Of a stretch of DNA of 64,000 nucleotides, positions 49,701 to 62,208 are shown one piece after another. A program made the translations under genes and the position numbers. The first letter of the stretch is position 1, and each line of letters opens with the position of its first letter. The notes below the pieces were generated by a model. It ran no database searches. It was given only the letters and a program-made list of their open reading frames with translations, and had not been told where the DNA came from. This DNA is from Pythium myriotylum (taxonomy: Eukaryota; Oomycota; Peronosporomycetes; Pythiales; Pythiaceae), in NCBI GenBank assembly GCA_023091665.1, contig JALJCQ010000012.1, positions 1,054,001-1,118,000 on the forward strand, read 5' to 3'.

Positions 49701-52332
49701 CGCTCAAATCGGGCATTGTGTCCATCTCGCAGCCAATTAAACACAACTGCTTGAGTTTGCCAGCTTCGACAAGATTCAATCTCGTATGCGATAAAAGCGA
49801 GTCATGTGCTATTGTCGAGGTTAACTGGGGACCACTTGAAATGAGTTGAACGACTGACTCATCGAGATCTGGTGGAGGATGATCCTTATCACCAATGTCG
49901 TTGCCGGGTGGACTTGGAGGTCGTCGAACACGATACCGTCGCTCGAAATCGTCAGCAATCACAACCACTGCTCCAAGCCCAGAATGTTGCTCGACGCTGG
50001 ATGATGGTGGCTCATTCGGTGGCGACAGATCGTGGCCTTTTTCTTTGGTGAGTATAGGATCTACTCCCCGTTGAGGAGTAGAAGATGCTACATAGTCGTA
50101 TTCTACCAGATATTCTGGGAGTACGAGGGTCTTGTCAAACATGTAGTAGATTTTTTGGGGAACAGATTGGTCTCCCGAAGTCAATCGGTGCGATTGGTCC
50201 GTCTTTTTCACTTGCAAACTATGAAGACCGGCATAGTCCTTCGCATCAATAGGGCTAACAATCCTCTCGGAGTCAGATTCTACCCTCGTATACCCAGGAA
50301 ACACCTTTACAACCAACAAAACTCCTCCTGGTACTTCCCACTCACCTTGCTCTGCTAGTCTTACTGCATCTCGCATTTCGTGAGTAAACTCGTTTCGCAA
50401 TTCGAGCTCTTGTTCTCGAAGTGTAAGCGTCGAGTATTTCAAAATGGTGTTCACACTGAGTTCCCGTTTCTGAATCCCGACTCCTTTCGTCGAAAGAGCT
50501 GCAAGCAAACGTGATGTCTCAAGCAAAGAAACCGAATTGGACAGTTTCACTGCTCCTTCTAGACCCATTTTACGATAATCATCAGGATCTCGGAATCCAT
50601 ACTCAGAGGCATAGAATTGTTCAAGATCGGCTTGGCGTGTATGCTCCAATAGTGGCGGTTGAACGAAGAACAAGTACTCGAGAGAATTTTCTGGTACTGA
50701 CCCTGGGGGAGCTGCTTTTTCTATCTCGGTGTTTGATGACCCACTTCCATCGTCGTCCTCCTCCTTCATCGCAACTGTCACTCCTTTCTTGGATACATTT
50801 TCCTTCACTTGGTCGTCGTTCACCACTAGAATCTCCTCCATTCTTGAGTGGAATCGATTACGAAGATACCGATTGTTGATGCGCGTTACACGCTTGACTT
50901 CGACGTCACTCACGCCGAATGACCGCAAATCAGCAATGAACAGTCGAGATTTCACGAGCTCAACGCATGAAGCATACCACGCCTCAGCAGGATTACCGTC
51001 TTCTAGACGTATGTTCCCGCCCGTTTCAAGTTCGAGCACCAAGCGCGAGATGCTTACATCCGCTGCCCGCTGTAGACGTGTCTGCATGCACTCGAAGTCA
51101 TAATTCATCTTCGAAATCACTGCAAGTCTTTGCCTGAGGCAGCCTTCGATAGCTTCCAACTTCGCCTTGATAGCTGGGACATGAGATCCACCGTACAAGT
51201 ACTCGCCGCAGTTTACATCGACCAATATTTGTTCGATCTCTTTCTTGTGGCGCGTGAGCGCTGATATATTGACTTCGGAGTGCTGTTCTGCGTTACGTCG
51301 AACATCGTTTGCACGCCGTATTCGATGCTCGAGCTCTCGCTTTATAGATTTGATTCGCATGTTGTAGTACATTTTCTTCTTGAGCATTGTCGCCTCGGCA
51401 ATCTGTTTGTTTCGCGCTGAAAGCTCAATCGTGTCCAGCCATGCTAGTTGAGTGAATTGGCACATGAGATACGTTTGGTAGTTGCACAAGCGACAGACAG
51501 GATTATCACCGAAATGCGGGTCGCTCAATGTTAACACCGACAGTCGGTCCAGGCTCGCCAAGCCGAGGAGACTCTTGAAACTGGATATTCGATTGTCCGC
51601 CATATTCAGCTCAGTTAAAGAGATGCATCCGTTGAGCGATGAGTCAATCTGCTCGATTCGATTCCGACACAACCAAAGGAGCTTCAAGTTCTTCGCTACC
51701 CAAAGCCCTTCAATCTTCTCGATGCGGTTGTCACTGAGCCACAGCTCCTCCAACGCCTCAAGCCCAATGAGTTGCTCAATCGAGTTGATCTTGTTGCTAC
51801 TGAGATTTAGTTTCTTGAGTTTTTGGCACTTATCCAAGTTTTCGATTCGCGTGAGTCCGCACTCAGTGATCGTGAGCTGCTCGAGATTTGGACAACAATC
51901 TAGCCCTTCAACTTGAACAATCGTAGGGTGCCTCACGATAGAGAGTTCTCGAAGACCCGGAAAGTGCACGACGCTTTTCATGCTCGACCAGAAGCCCAGG
52001 AAAGTGTCAAGTGTCGCCACTGCATGGCCTTTCTTAGCAAACTGCGAGGCTGACAGGCCATTGTTACGGCAGAGTTCTTGGAGATCCTTGTTGGACTCGA
52101 AGAGCTCGAGACGCACGCGCTGCAGCTCGGACAAATCGCTGCCACTGCTCTGTCGTTCCAATGGAGACGGCCCCGCGCCGGCGGAGTCTCCTCTACCGTC
52201 GCTCTCTTCACCCTGCTGGGAGGTCGTTCTTGCCGCGCTCCTTAGTCTTGACGGAGCCTTCACCGTCTGCGGCCCTTGCGTCGCCTGGTTTGAAGGGGAC
52301 AGTAGCGTGGCGTCGCTCTCGTCACCGGACAT
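46747..52332 (-). CDS. LRRC9: Very large leucine-rich repeat protein, LRRC9-like, four exons
   Basis: Exons 52332-48241, 48183-47980, 47923-47140 and 47072-46747; introns of 57, 56 and 67 nt, all in frame; 1801 aa. An N-terminal LRR block (SDS22-like units such as NLEQLTITECGL, LKKLNLSSNKI, LEELWLSDNRI) ends with an LRR cap and the MYYNMRIKSIKRE segment that I associate with LRRC9. A mainly helical middle region follows, then a second and longer LRR array through exon 3, then a low-complexity Ser/Thr-rich tail. LRRC9 orthologues follow the presence of cilia, so a flagellar role in zoospores is a reasonable inference. The start is ATG 52332; the open frame extends upstream without ATG. Confidence 0.85.
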
Positions 52333-52539
52333 TGGAGCGCTGTCCGGACGGCAACCGGAACGGCTCAAGCGCAACCGACCCGGGCGACGTCACCCGCTCA
52401 ACGCAGCATGGGCCTTCCAGAAAGCGCCGGCAAAAATAGCGCCTCTCCGTGGAGCTCCATTTCCCATGGGTGAACTGAATGCGAACTTACTCCTTCCACG
52501 TCTAAGTTCGATTGTCCCCATCAACAAGAGACCGTCGCC
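52333..52539. promoter_or_regulatory. 207-nt bidirectional promoter
   Basis: Between the divergent starts of the LRRC9-like gene and the metallophosphoesterase gene. No specific motif was recognised. Confidence 0.45.
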
Positions 52540-53520
52540 ATGCCGCGCAAGTCGGTGCTGGCGCTGGTCCCGCACCACGCGACGCCCGAGCAGGTGGCGC
52601 TGGTGGCGCTCGCCGTGCTCGTGGTGATCGTCGTGGCCGTGCACGTCGCCGTGCTCAAGCTCGTGAGCTCCGTGGCCGCGTTCGTGCTGGCCTTCGTGAC
52701 TGGCCTCTTCTCCGTGCGCTGGATCTACTGGAACGGCGTCGGTGTGTGGGGCCCACAATGGGGCTGGCTGCGAGACACCGCCGCCGTCATGGACCAGCTC
52801 TCGACGACCCCCCAATTGGAGGGCACGCTTCGTATCGTTTGCATCTCGGACACACACGGCAAGCACCGCAACGTCGACGTGCCAGAGGGCGACGTGCTCA
52901 TCCACAGCGGCGACTTCACAAACAAGGGCACGCACAAGGAAATTAAGGACTTTAATGATTGGCTCGGCTCGCTGCCCCATCGCCACAAGATCGTCGTCGC
53001 AGGAAACCACGATCTGAGCATGGACGCGGCTGAGTACAACGTCCACTGGGAGAAGCTCTGGCGGCACTCGGAATACAACGACCCAAATGTTTCGCGAGGA
53101 CTGCTCACGAACTGCACCTACGTCGAGAACCGATCCGTTGTCATCGATGGCGTCAAGATCTTCGGGTCACCAATGACGCCTCCTATCCCTGGACGAGTCA
53201 TGGCCTTCAACGTCGCTCGCGGGTACGCGGCACAGCAGCACTGGGCCAAGATTCCCAGCGACGTGGATATCCTGGTTACTCACGGCCCTCCACACGGTGT
53301 GCTCGACAAGACAGTTACGGGTCTCCACGTTGGCGACGAGTCGCTGCTTAAGGAGATCCTCTCACGTTGTCGCCCGAAGTTCCACGTGTTTGGTCACATC
53401 CACGAGGCCTACGGAATCACTCGACTCGGATCCACAGTGTTCATCAACGCAGCGACGAACACGTTGCTAGGCAAACCGAAGCACCGCCCTATCGTCTTCG
53501 ACATTCCGAGCAAGTGCTGA
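52540..53520 (+). CDS. Calcineurin-like metallophosphoesterase, MPPED-type
   Basis: 326 aa, one exon. One or two N-terminal hydrophobic segments (about residues 18-60) suggest membrane attachment. The phosphoesterase domain has the full metal-site set in order: ISDTHG, HSGDFT, AGNHD, LVTHGPPHG and FGHIHE. The spacing, KIFGSPMTPP and the short C-terminus match the UPF0046/MPPED group. It probably hydrolyses a phosphodiester or related substrate; the real substrate is unknown. Start by first ATG in frame. Confidence 0.93.
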   Translation: MPRKSVLALVPHHATPEQVALVALAVLVVIVVAVHVAVLKLVSSVAAFVLAFVTGLFSVRWIYWNGVGVWGPQWGWLRDTAAVMDQLSTTPQLEGTLRIVCISDTHGKHRNVDVPEGDVLIHSGDFTNKGTHKEIKDFNDWLGSLPHRHKIVVAGNHDLSMDAAEYNVHWEKLWRHSEYNDPNVSRGLLTNCTYVENRSVVIDGVKIFGSPMTPPIPGRVMAFNVARGYAAQQHWAKIPSDVDILVTHGPPHGVLDKTVTGLHVGDESLLKEILSRCRPKFHVFGHIHEAYGITRLGSTVFINAATNTLLGKPKHRPIVFDIPSKC

Positions 53521-53776
53521 GCTGCCTCATTCGTCTGCACCTACTGGAATAGGCACGCGGATCTCTCGTACTGGAGATATTAGTTTAGACAGCACAGTGT
53601 CCTACGAAAGGTCAGTGGTGGTGTGAATAAAGTAGTGCGATTTTAAGAGGGTATCGGAATGCGAAGAGAAGATGATGGATGTCAGAAGATTATGGGCACC
53701 TTCAAGAAGGAAGGGAGGAGACGACCAATTCGCGGAACCACCGGCCCCAGAGACCGACCTTCCAGCCGCGCGAGCA

Positions 53777-55626
53777 ATGGAAAAAGGTGCTGAGACCGAG
53801 AATGCTGGCGCGCGAGGCGCCGGCGGCGCGGCTTCCGGGAAGGCGAGCAATCGCGAAGTCTTCGCCAAGATCAGCAAGCTCGCAGGGCTCGGTGTGATGG
53901 AGGCCTTCTCGTTCGGCATTATCATGCCCATGATGCCGATCATCACGACTGAGGTACGATATGAATATCAAGATGTGCTTGCAGTACACGTGCTTATATG
54001 TTTGCCCGTCCTCTCAGTACTTCGCCCGTCAGTACTCGCATGGTGAGCCCGTCAACTGCGGTCGGCACTCGCGCAGCCCCGAGTGCATTGCTGGTTCGAA
54101 AGACGCTGACTGGTGGTCAAGGTACGAGTGGTAGTCGAAATGCGAGTCTTGTGGTACTCTATCTGAACTGGATGGCTGCAGCTGGATTGGTGCTGTCGGT
54201 TCATTGTGCTTCTTCATGATCTCACCATCGATTGGTATCGCATCTGACGTCTACGGCCGCAAGGTAACACTGTCTACAGTTCCTCTGACCTTTGCGAATC
54301 TAACACTAGTTTCCGTTCGCCAAGCCTTTCGTCGTTCTGAGCCAGTTTATGCGGCTCCCCATGCCATTCACAGTCATCTACTTCGTTGAGTATGGTGGTT
54401 TGATCTGGCCCTACTTCATGCTTCGCTTTATCTGCACGGTGTTTGAGTGAGTAATCTACTGTTAGCATTCACTGTTCCACTTTTAACGCGTACAAACAGA
54501 ACCATGGGTGTATCGAGTGCTGCCGTTGCAGATAGCATCGGCGCTGAGAATCGGGCCGCAGCGTTTGGCTTTCTGTTTGCAGTTGGCTACATCGGGTTTA
54601 GCGTCGGCGCGGGGATATCTGGATTCTTCACTCGAGTAAGTTCGCGTATGTTCTAATAGATGCCTTTTGCTTCGGTACTTAGTTAACGATGGTTTCGAAT
54701 TGAAGAGTCAAGTACTTCAAATATCAGCTGTCCTCCACGCTGCACGTGCGATATACGCCATACTGGTGTTTCCAGAGACACTCCCTCCCGAGAAGCGCAC
54801 ACACAAGACCAACAAGCGACAACGATGCAAAAACCCTATCACAGGGATGGCGATACTTCTTCGTTCTCAACTCTTTATACGTCTCACCACAATGATTGCC
54901 ATCACGACATTCGTTGGAAGCGGGAACAGCCAGATTCGGATGTTCTACCTTAACACTCTTATCGGATTTGACGAAAAAGACACGTCTCGGCTCATGTTGG
55001 CGTTTGGTATCGGATCGATCGTTGCTCAGTTGGTGCTGTTGCAGCCACTAATGAAGTGCGGAAAGGAGAAAGGTGTCATCGTCGTAGCTCTCGTCGGACG
55101 GATGCTGGAATGCGGAGGGTATATAGTCAGCGCATACATTCCAAAGAAATGGGTTATCTACTCGACGATCGTCCCGTCAAGCCTCGGTGATTTATCGTTT
55201 GCTGCAATTTCGTCGTTGAAGTCTATCAATTGCTCTGAGAAGGAGCAAGGACGACTGCAAGGCGCAATTTACAGCGCTCGAGCTGTCTTCGAAGCTGCTG
55301 GGCCAGTCGCTTTTGCTTACATCTACAACATGATGAAGAAGGACGTCGTGTGGACGCAGGTTCTACCATTTGCGATTTCCATCTTGCTGTATGCAAGCGG
55401 CGCTCTAGTCGCGGTGTTTCTTCCAACTTCGCAAGATAAAGGACGGTCTCCGATGCCTTTCAGCCCAGCATCCTCAACAGCGTCGTCACCAGCAGCGCCG
55501 ACTTCGGCGACTGGCTCGTTCTCTTACGATTATGATGACGAAAGCGGTGACGACGGCAGCGATTATCTGGCAGAACCCTTGCTCGGGCAACACGACAAAG
55601 ACAGCCATGGAATAACCGAAGTGTAG
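53777..55626 (+). CDS. MFS transporter, six exons (first of tandem pair)
   Basis: Exons 53777-53953, 54018-54121, 54182-54263, 54325-54446, 54500-54635 and 54706-55626; introns 53-70 nt; 513 aa. About 12 membrane spans. The signature between spans 2 and 3 reads GIASDVYGRK. The PETLPPEK segment at the end of the first half and an acidic C-terminus ending near AEPLLGQ are shared with the next gene. Likely a proton-linked transporter related to the HIAT1/TetA-like group; the substrate is unknown. ATG 53777 is favoured over the in-frame ATG at 53672 by comparison with the paralogue, which starts MEKHES. Confidence 0.88.
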
Positions 55627-56124
55627 GCAGGTAGGTAGCTTGTGGCATGAACTGTTCATTACATAGTCAGGAAATGACAGAAGGGTAAAATGCCCGCCTC
55701 GATGGATTACTCGAAAGATCACATGGATCCTTCGTCGCTGTTCATCCCTCCGTCGCTGTGAAGAGACAGACGCCATGAACATGGCATGATCCCCCTCCAA
55801 TATCCTTCCGCGATCTCAGCGACGGGGGTAGGGTGTCTTGCGATGGCGAGTCTCCGCCGACGTCATCGGACCAATCTGCATCGGAGACCATGACAATATT
55901 TCAGAGTTCAACTTGCCATTTATCACTGTTACCATCATTCCTATATACTACCGTTTTCCACAATGAAATCGGTTATGACAAGTCGGAAGATCTGCTTGAC
56001 GGGCACACTCAGCAGATTATGACCTCGCCGCCACGCACAACTTGAAGAGAAGAGAGAACCGCGCCCGCTGACGGCCGAGGCCACTCGCGAAAGCGCCGAC
56101 ATCGAGGAAAAGACTGCTTGAAGT
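55627..56124. other. Intergenic between tandem MFS genes
   Basis: 498 nt with the promoter of the second MFS gene. No gene was recognised. Confidence 0.4.
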
Positions 56125-57985
56125 ATGGAGAAGCACGAGAGCGCGCCGTCGCCGCGGCGCAAGACCAGCCACAGCGCCGTGTACGCGCAGATCGGCCCGC
56201 TCGCGGGACTCGGGCTGCTTGAGGCGTTCTCGTTCGGGATTATCATTCCCATGCTCCCCATTGTCATGACCGAGGCAAGTCGCATGAAGCTACTGACAGC
56301 TGGTGGTGGTGCTGACTTGGACTCTTTTGAATGATGTGTATTAGTACTTCGCGCGCGAGTACAACAACGGCGTGCCGATCGACTGCGGGCGCAACTCGCG
56401 CGTCCCAGCTTGCATTTCTGGCTCCAAAGACGCCGACTACTGGACGAGGTATACGCAAAATGCCATTATCGCTTCTGAGGGTAATTGCGCGACTGAGAGC
56501 TTTTTCTGGGTAGCCTGATCAGTGCTCTTGGGTCTATTTGCTTCTTCCTGGTCTCCCCCACCTTGGGTATTGCTTCCGATTCACTCGGCCGTCGAGTACG
56601 CCATCGGTGTCACACTGCCACGCTCTCTCTGAGTCGCTCATTCTACTGTTTTGGTCCTAAAAGCCATTCGTTGTATCCAGCCAATTCCTGCGGCTCGGAC
56701 TGCCGTTCACGCTCATGTACTTTGTCGAGTACGGAGGGTCAATTGTGCCATTTTTCGTCTTCCGCTTTGCCTGTAATGTTTTCGAGTGAGTTGAACTTGC
56801 TCGCACGTTATTATCGCAACCAAGAGCTAACAGTTGTGCATTGATGCACTAGGATCATGGGTGTGACGAGCGCCGCTGTTGCCGACGTTGTGAACCCAGA
56901 GGATCGGGCAACCGCGTTCGGTTTCTTGTTTGCTATCTGGTCGATCGGGTTCTGCGTTAGCGCGGGGATCGCCGGGTTCTTTTCCAGAGTACGAAGCGAT
57001 TGCTTGGATTGTTCGAGAAGGTCTGTCACTAACTGGTCTTCTTTCTCACCCACAGAGCCACATCATCAAGATGGCAATCGCACTCTTCGTCATGCGTGTT
57101 CTATTCGCCATGTTTGTCTTCCCTGAGACCCTTCCTCCTGAGAAACAAGTTCGAAAAGCGAAACGCCGTGTGCGTTGCAAGAATCCAATCATGGGCATGT
57201 CGATTCTCTTCCGATCCCAACTGTTCGTGCGGCTGACCGTGATGATCGCTCTGACGAGCTTCGTTTCGAGTGGTATCAGTCAAATCCGAATGTTCTATCT
57301 GAACACGGCGATTGGATTTGACGAGAAGGATGTGTCTCGCCTCATGTTGGCGTTTGGAGTGGGTTCAATTCTTGCCCAAATGCTGTTGCTGAAGCCATTG
57401 ATGGCTTGTGGCAAGGAGAGAGGCGTCATTGTCGTCGCGTTAACTGGGCGTATTCTCGAGTGTGCTGGTTACGTCGTGAGCGCCTATATTCCAGAGAAAT
57501 GGGTGATCTTCTCTACCGCGGTTCCTTCAAGCATTGGTGATCTTTCCTTTGCGGCGATATCGTCACTCAAATCAATCAACTGCTCGGAGAAAGAACAAGG
57601 TCGATTACAAGGAGCCATATATGGGGCACGGGGAATATTTGAGGCGACTGGGCCGGTCGCCTTCGCGTTCATTTACGGAATGATGAAGGAAGATGCCAAG
57701 TGGACACAAATATTGCCTTTTGTAGTCTCAATCGTGCTCTACATTTGTGGCACAGGTGTGGCAATGCTCCTCCCAACTGCTTCGGACAAGGCTCGTCCTC
57801 CGGTTCCGTTTAGCCCTATGTCGTCTGCTGCATCCTCGCCTGCTGCAGCGACTTCGGCGACTGGGTCGTTTGTGTACGACTACAGCGAGCCGGATGATGA
57901 GGACGAAGAAGACAACACCAGGGATTATCTTGCCGAACCTCTACTTGGTCAACAGGGGAAGATGGGTCATGGAGTCGAAGTGTAG
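56125..57985 (+). CDS. MFS transporter, six exons (second of tandem pair)
   Basis: Exons 56125-56274, 56345-56448, 56514-56595, 56664-56785, 56853-56988 and 57056-57985; 507 aa. All five intron positions and phases equal those of the upstream paralogue, and exons 2-5 have identical lengths (104, 82, 122, 136 nt). The first intron starts GCAAGT, a GC-AG intron. About 12 spans, GIASDSLGRR signature, PETLPPEK, and an acidic tail with AEPLLGQ. Transporter of unknown substrate. Confidence 0.88.
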
Positions 57986-58048
57986 TCAAAGGCTCGTGTA
58001 CCCGTTGAAGTGTAACGAAATAGTACAGACAAAAGCATTAGTAATTTT

Positions 58049-58981
58049 TTACAGTGCTGGGAGATTGTGGTCGACGGCACTTTTACTAGGAGACAACTGT
58101 GGAAGAGTGGTTTTGTCGGATTCGCTCGTGCCTTTGCTTGCGATTGCGCCAGGCAAGATGCTCGCGTCTGGTTGTGACTCTTCACTCACAGCGGCTTGTG
58201 CCATCTGCGCCTCCATTCTTTGACTTGCAGTGCGCATGGCGTTGGAAACTTCTTCCACAGTGGCGTTACTTTCATTCTTCGGCTGGATAAACTCTTTCGC
58301 CAGCTGCTTCGAATCGTGAAACGCGACTTGAGCAGCTATTGTAGTTGAGGAAAGGGGTATCGTAGGTGAGGTGGGGATCGATCGAGCACTGCTAACTCGC
58401 CTCAACTCCTCGCGATAGCGCGCAGCCTCATCTTGCAGATCTCGAGCACGATGGTCGTTTTGCTCGCGATCATTGTGGCTCTCATCATACTCATAGTCTC
58501 GCGGCCGCGGGCCAGTGACAATCTTGTCGACAATGATCGTGCGGCCGCTCCACAGCCACGTCTCGCGTACTTTCATGGCGACAGTCTGGTCGTTCGGAGC
58601 TGGAACGTTTCGTGACAATATTTGGCGGTCTTTGAGCCACCATTTGCCTCGTTTGGTATCGATCGGTACAAACTGGGTGTAGGTCGCGGCCTGTTGTTGC
58701 GGAAGTGGGGACCCGGCATCCTTCCACCGCAGAGCTTTCCTTCTCGCTGGGCTCGTCGCTGCTGTCATCGGCCGCCGCGGAGTCGGTTCTCGTCGGTACT
58801 CGTCCTCCAATGCCTTGGATGGGCCAAAGTACGGGTCCTGCTGCTGCTGCTGGCCTCTGTTGGGCGGCGCCGCGCGCGCCGAGACCTCGCCCGAGCCGCC
58901 GCCGCGCCGCTCCTGCTCCAGCATCTGTCTGAGCATCTCCACCTCGCGCTTGAGCGACTGCACTTCCTCTGCGGACGCCAT
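58049..58981 (-). CDS. Hypothetical coiled-coil protein
   Basis: 310 aa from ATG 58981. Residues 1-30 form a heptad-like helix (EEVQSLKREVEMLRQMLEQE), followed by a disordered Gln-rich stretch and a compact conserved-looking core with WWLKDRQILS and VRETWLWSGRTIIVDK. A charged helix and a Ser/Thr-rich tail follow. I do not recognise the family. It ends 63 nt after the MFS stop (convergent) and is head-to-head with the SLC12 gene 140 nt away. Confidence 0.7.
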   Translation of the reverse strand: MASAEEVQSLKREVEMLRQMLEQERRGGGSGEVSARAAPPNRGQQQQQDPYFGPSKALEDEYRREPTPRRPMTAATSPARRKALRWKDAGSPLPQQQAATYTQFVPIDTKRGKWWLKDRQILSRNVPAPNDQTVAMKVRETWLWSGRTIIVDKIVTGPRPRDYEYDESHNDREQNDHRARDLQDEAARYREELRRVSSARSIPTSPTIPLSSTTIAAQVAFHDSKQLAKEFIQPKNESNATVEEVSNAMRTASQRMEAQMAQAAVSEESQPDASILPGAIASKGTSESDKTTLPQLSPSKSAVDHNLPAL

Positions 58982-59121
58982 GGTGGATCGCACCTCGCGA
59001 GATGTTGGAGCTGCTCAACAATGCAGAAGCGACTCTTCGTGCACTTGAAGGACCATCACTCAGCTCAACGTGAGCAGAACACGGTAGAGCCATCAAGCGA
59101 TTAATAAAGAAAGGTGTGGAA
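58982..59121. promoter_or_regulatory. 140-nt bidirectional promoter
   Basis: Between divergent starts of the coiled-coil gene and the SLC12 gene. Confidence 0.45.
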
Positions 59122-62100
59122 ATGCCCAATACAAACCGTGTATTGAGGCGAGCACAGTCCACGATTGACCAGTTCGCTGTTCTTCAAGAGACAAGATCTG
59201 CGCGAAGAACAAGCATGCTGCCGGTCGAGGCCAAGCCGCTGCTCGCCGAGGAGCACGACAGCTCGGCCACGTCGCCCGCGGAGTCCTCGGTGAGCTCGTC
59301 GTGGCGCGTCGGCTCGTCGCCGTCGGCGCGCATCTCCATCTCTCGGGAACTCTCGGGCGGCGCCGACTTCAACCAGTCGACCTACACCGACCTCGTGTCG
59401 CTTGCCAAGGCCAGCGAGGACAAGTCTTTGCCGCAGGGCTCTGCGAACAGGAACCAGCTCGGCACTATTAATGTATGTGAGGACCTGAGCCTGGTGGCTT
59501 GCGAGTAGAGTGATTGGTGCCGGTGTTTGATTTCCAGGGAGTGTATGTTCCATGTCTTCTCAACATTATCGGCGTGATTCTGTTTCTCCGGCTTGGGTGG
59601 GGCGTCGGCCAGGCCGGCGTGGAAGGCATGCTCCTGATCTTCTTCATGGCAGAACTGCAAGCAGTCTTGACCGTGCTGTCAGCGAGCACGATCACCAGCA
59701 ACGGATCAATGCAAGGCGGAGGCTCCTACTTTCTCATCAGTCGTTCACTTGGGCCTGAGTTCGGTGGCGCAGTCGGTCTGCAATTTTACTTTCTCTATGC
59801 AGTCGGTGTTTCCATGTACTTGGTCGGCTTTGCAGAGGAAGCCCAGCAAACATGGTTCCCAGATCCGCAGCTGGGCAAGCGTTGGGTTGTCGTTATAATC
59901 GCAACCCTTGCGCTTCTCGCTGTCTTGGTGATCGGATTGATTGGAGCAAACGCATTTGCCAAGGTCAACAAATACCTATTCGTGCTTCAGTTTGCGTGCG
60001 TGGCAGTCGGTGCGTTGTTTATCTTTGTGCTCAGCCCTCACGAACTTAAGAGCGGAGGCGAGTTCACCGGGGTTCGCATGAACACGCTCAAGGAAAACCT
60101 CGAACCAAACTTCACATCCGAGCAGAACGTGTGTGGTGATGGTGTAGCCTGCACTCTCGCCGGTGTTTACGGTAGGCAATATGTTCACACATCCAAATGC
60201 GAAGGGGTGAGCTCTAATCCCGCTATCCCATGCTAGCCATTGTGTTTCCTCTCGCGACGGGCTTCATGGAAGGACTCAACCTTTCAGGCGATTTGAAGAA
60301 TCCAGGTACTTTCAAGATTTTGGTCTGACAAGAGGCGGAAGGTGCTAACTTTTCCAATGTAGGGCGGAGTATCCCTGTGGGAACTCTCGCGGCCGTCGGG
60401 ACATCGTGTGTTATCTACATCTTCCTGATCATAACCTTCGCAGCAGCCTTCACAGGACCGACGTTGCGGAACAACTTCACATTCTTCCAAGAAGTTTCTC
60501 ACTTCCCGTTCGTTGTCATTGCTGGTGTTCTCGTTTCGTGCTTCTCGTCGGGACTTGGTGCACTCTTCGGTGCTTCTCGTATTCTTCAAGCCATCGCACG
60601 CGATGACCTGTTTCCTCTATTATCAATCATGGCTCAAGGCTCGGCTCATGGCGATGAACCTCAAAACGCTGTGGTGTTTACGGCTCTTCTCACACAAGTC
60701 TTCATTTGTATTGGTGATCTCGATGTGATTGCGCCAATCTGCACTTCTTTCTTCTGCCTGGCCTACGCTGGAGTCAATTTAACCTGCTTTCTACTGCAAG
60801 TAACTGGTGTTCCCAACTTCAGACCGACCTTTCGATATCACACGTGGCATCTCTCGCTTCTTGGAGTGATTCTCAACATTGGCGTCATGATTTACCTGAA
60901 CGCCATCTACGCCGTTGTGTCACTGCTTATCCTCACTGCTCTGTTCTTCTATCTGTACATGACCGTTGCACCGAAGAACTGGGGAGATATCAGCCAGGCA
61001 CTAATCTACCACCAAGTACGCAAATATCTCCTTCGTCTTGATGCCCGTAAAGCACATTCAAAATTCTGGAGACCATCGATCTTATTGCTGACAAGCGACA
61101 TCAAGTCGACTGAAGTGAAGCTCTGCCACAGTTTGAAGAAGGGTGGGCTGTACGTCATCGGGAACGTGGTCACAGGTGATTTCACGTTCGCCAAGAACGA
61201 CAGATGTGGGGATATTTACAATCAGTGGCTTGGTCACATTTTCGACTCGAAAATGAAGGCTATCCCTCTAGTCGTTACTGCCACAAACGCAAGGGAGGGG
61301 TATCGAATGCTTATGCAAACCTCCGGCCTCGGAGGGATGCAAGTCAATACGGTTGTGATCCCATGGACTTCGGTGAGTGCTCGTTATGATCCTAGCTCAT
61401 GAACCAACTCTTACATCTTCCAAACAAACAGGCTACAGACATTCGTTCTGGATCGAATATGCAGCACCTGTCCCTTGAACTCGGCTCGGCGAACGAGTTT
61501 GTCGGGCTTCTTGTAGACGCCATCGTCATAAAAAAGAACGTAGTAGTGACTCGGCACGTTCACAGACTCGATCCGCGGCTTCTAAACAAAAAGTCCAAAA
61601 CGATAGCTGGCGAAGTCAGTCTGACAAGTGATGCCAACGAGCGTGGGCGAGAGACAATCGACGTATGGGTGGCTGGTCATTGGGATACTGCTGGTGTTAA
61701 CTCAAGTGCAGCTCTCATGCTCCAGTTGGCGTATATCCTCCACTCGAACAAGCATTGGGATCGTCGAACACGTATTCGACTCATTAAAGCATGCACGAGT
61801 AGCAATCCGATCGTCATGCATCAAGAACGTCTCCGGTTAAGCCAAACTGCTTTATCTCTTCGTGTTGACGAGTTTGTCGACGAGATTCTCGTGGTTTCCA
61901 TCAACGCATCAAGTATTTTATCCGAGAGCAGCTCGCTCCAGCGAGTCTTGGGCGCTGCCCATTATTTTGATGAGGAGAAGTCCATCGTCGAGTTGAACCA
62001 AACGCTCCAACGTAACTCCACACACACGGCCCAAGTGATTTTGATGCTTCCAGATCCTCGCGCCTTGCGAACCATCGGTGACGAGCACGAAGGTGACCCC

Positions 62101-62208
62101 GCTCAGTACTATGTGTCCAAGCTCGAGCTCCTTACGAACAACTTGCCGTCAACGATGCTCATCTTCAGCGATGACGAAGCCGCGCCCGTTGTGTCCACCT
62201 CGATTTGA
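59122..62208 (+). CDS. Cation-chloride cotransporter, SLC12 family, five exons
   Basis: Exons 59122-59472, 59538-60171, 60237-60305, 60363-61372 and 61432-62208; introns 57-65 nt; 946 aa. A disordered, Ser-rich N-terminus leads into an APC-type 12-span core: GVYVPCLLNIIGVILFLRLG, SMQGGGSYFLISRSLG, GFMEGLNLSGDLKNP and SRILQAIARDDLFP are hallmark CCC segments. A long soluble C-terminal domain follows, with IDVWVAGHWDTAGV and VILMLPDP. The protein should carry Cl- with Na+ and/or K+ across a membrane for volume and ion control; which ions cannot be told. Confidence 0.93.
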
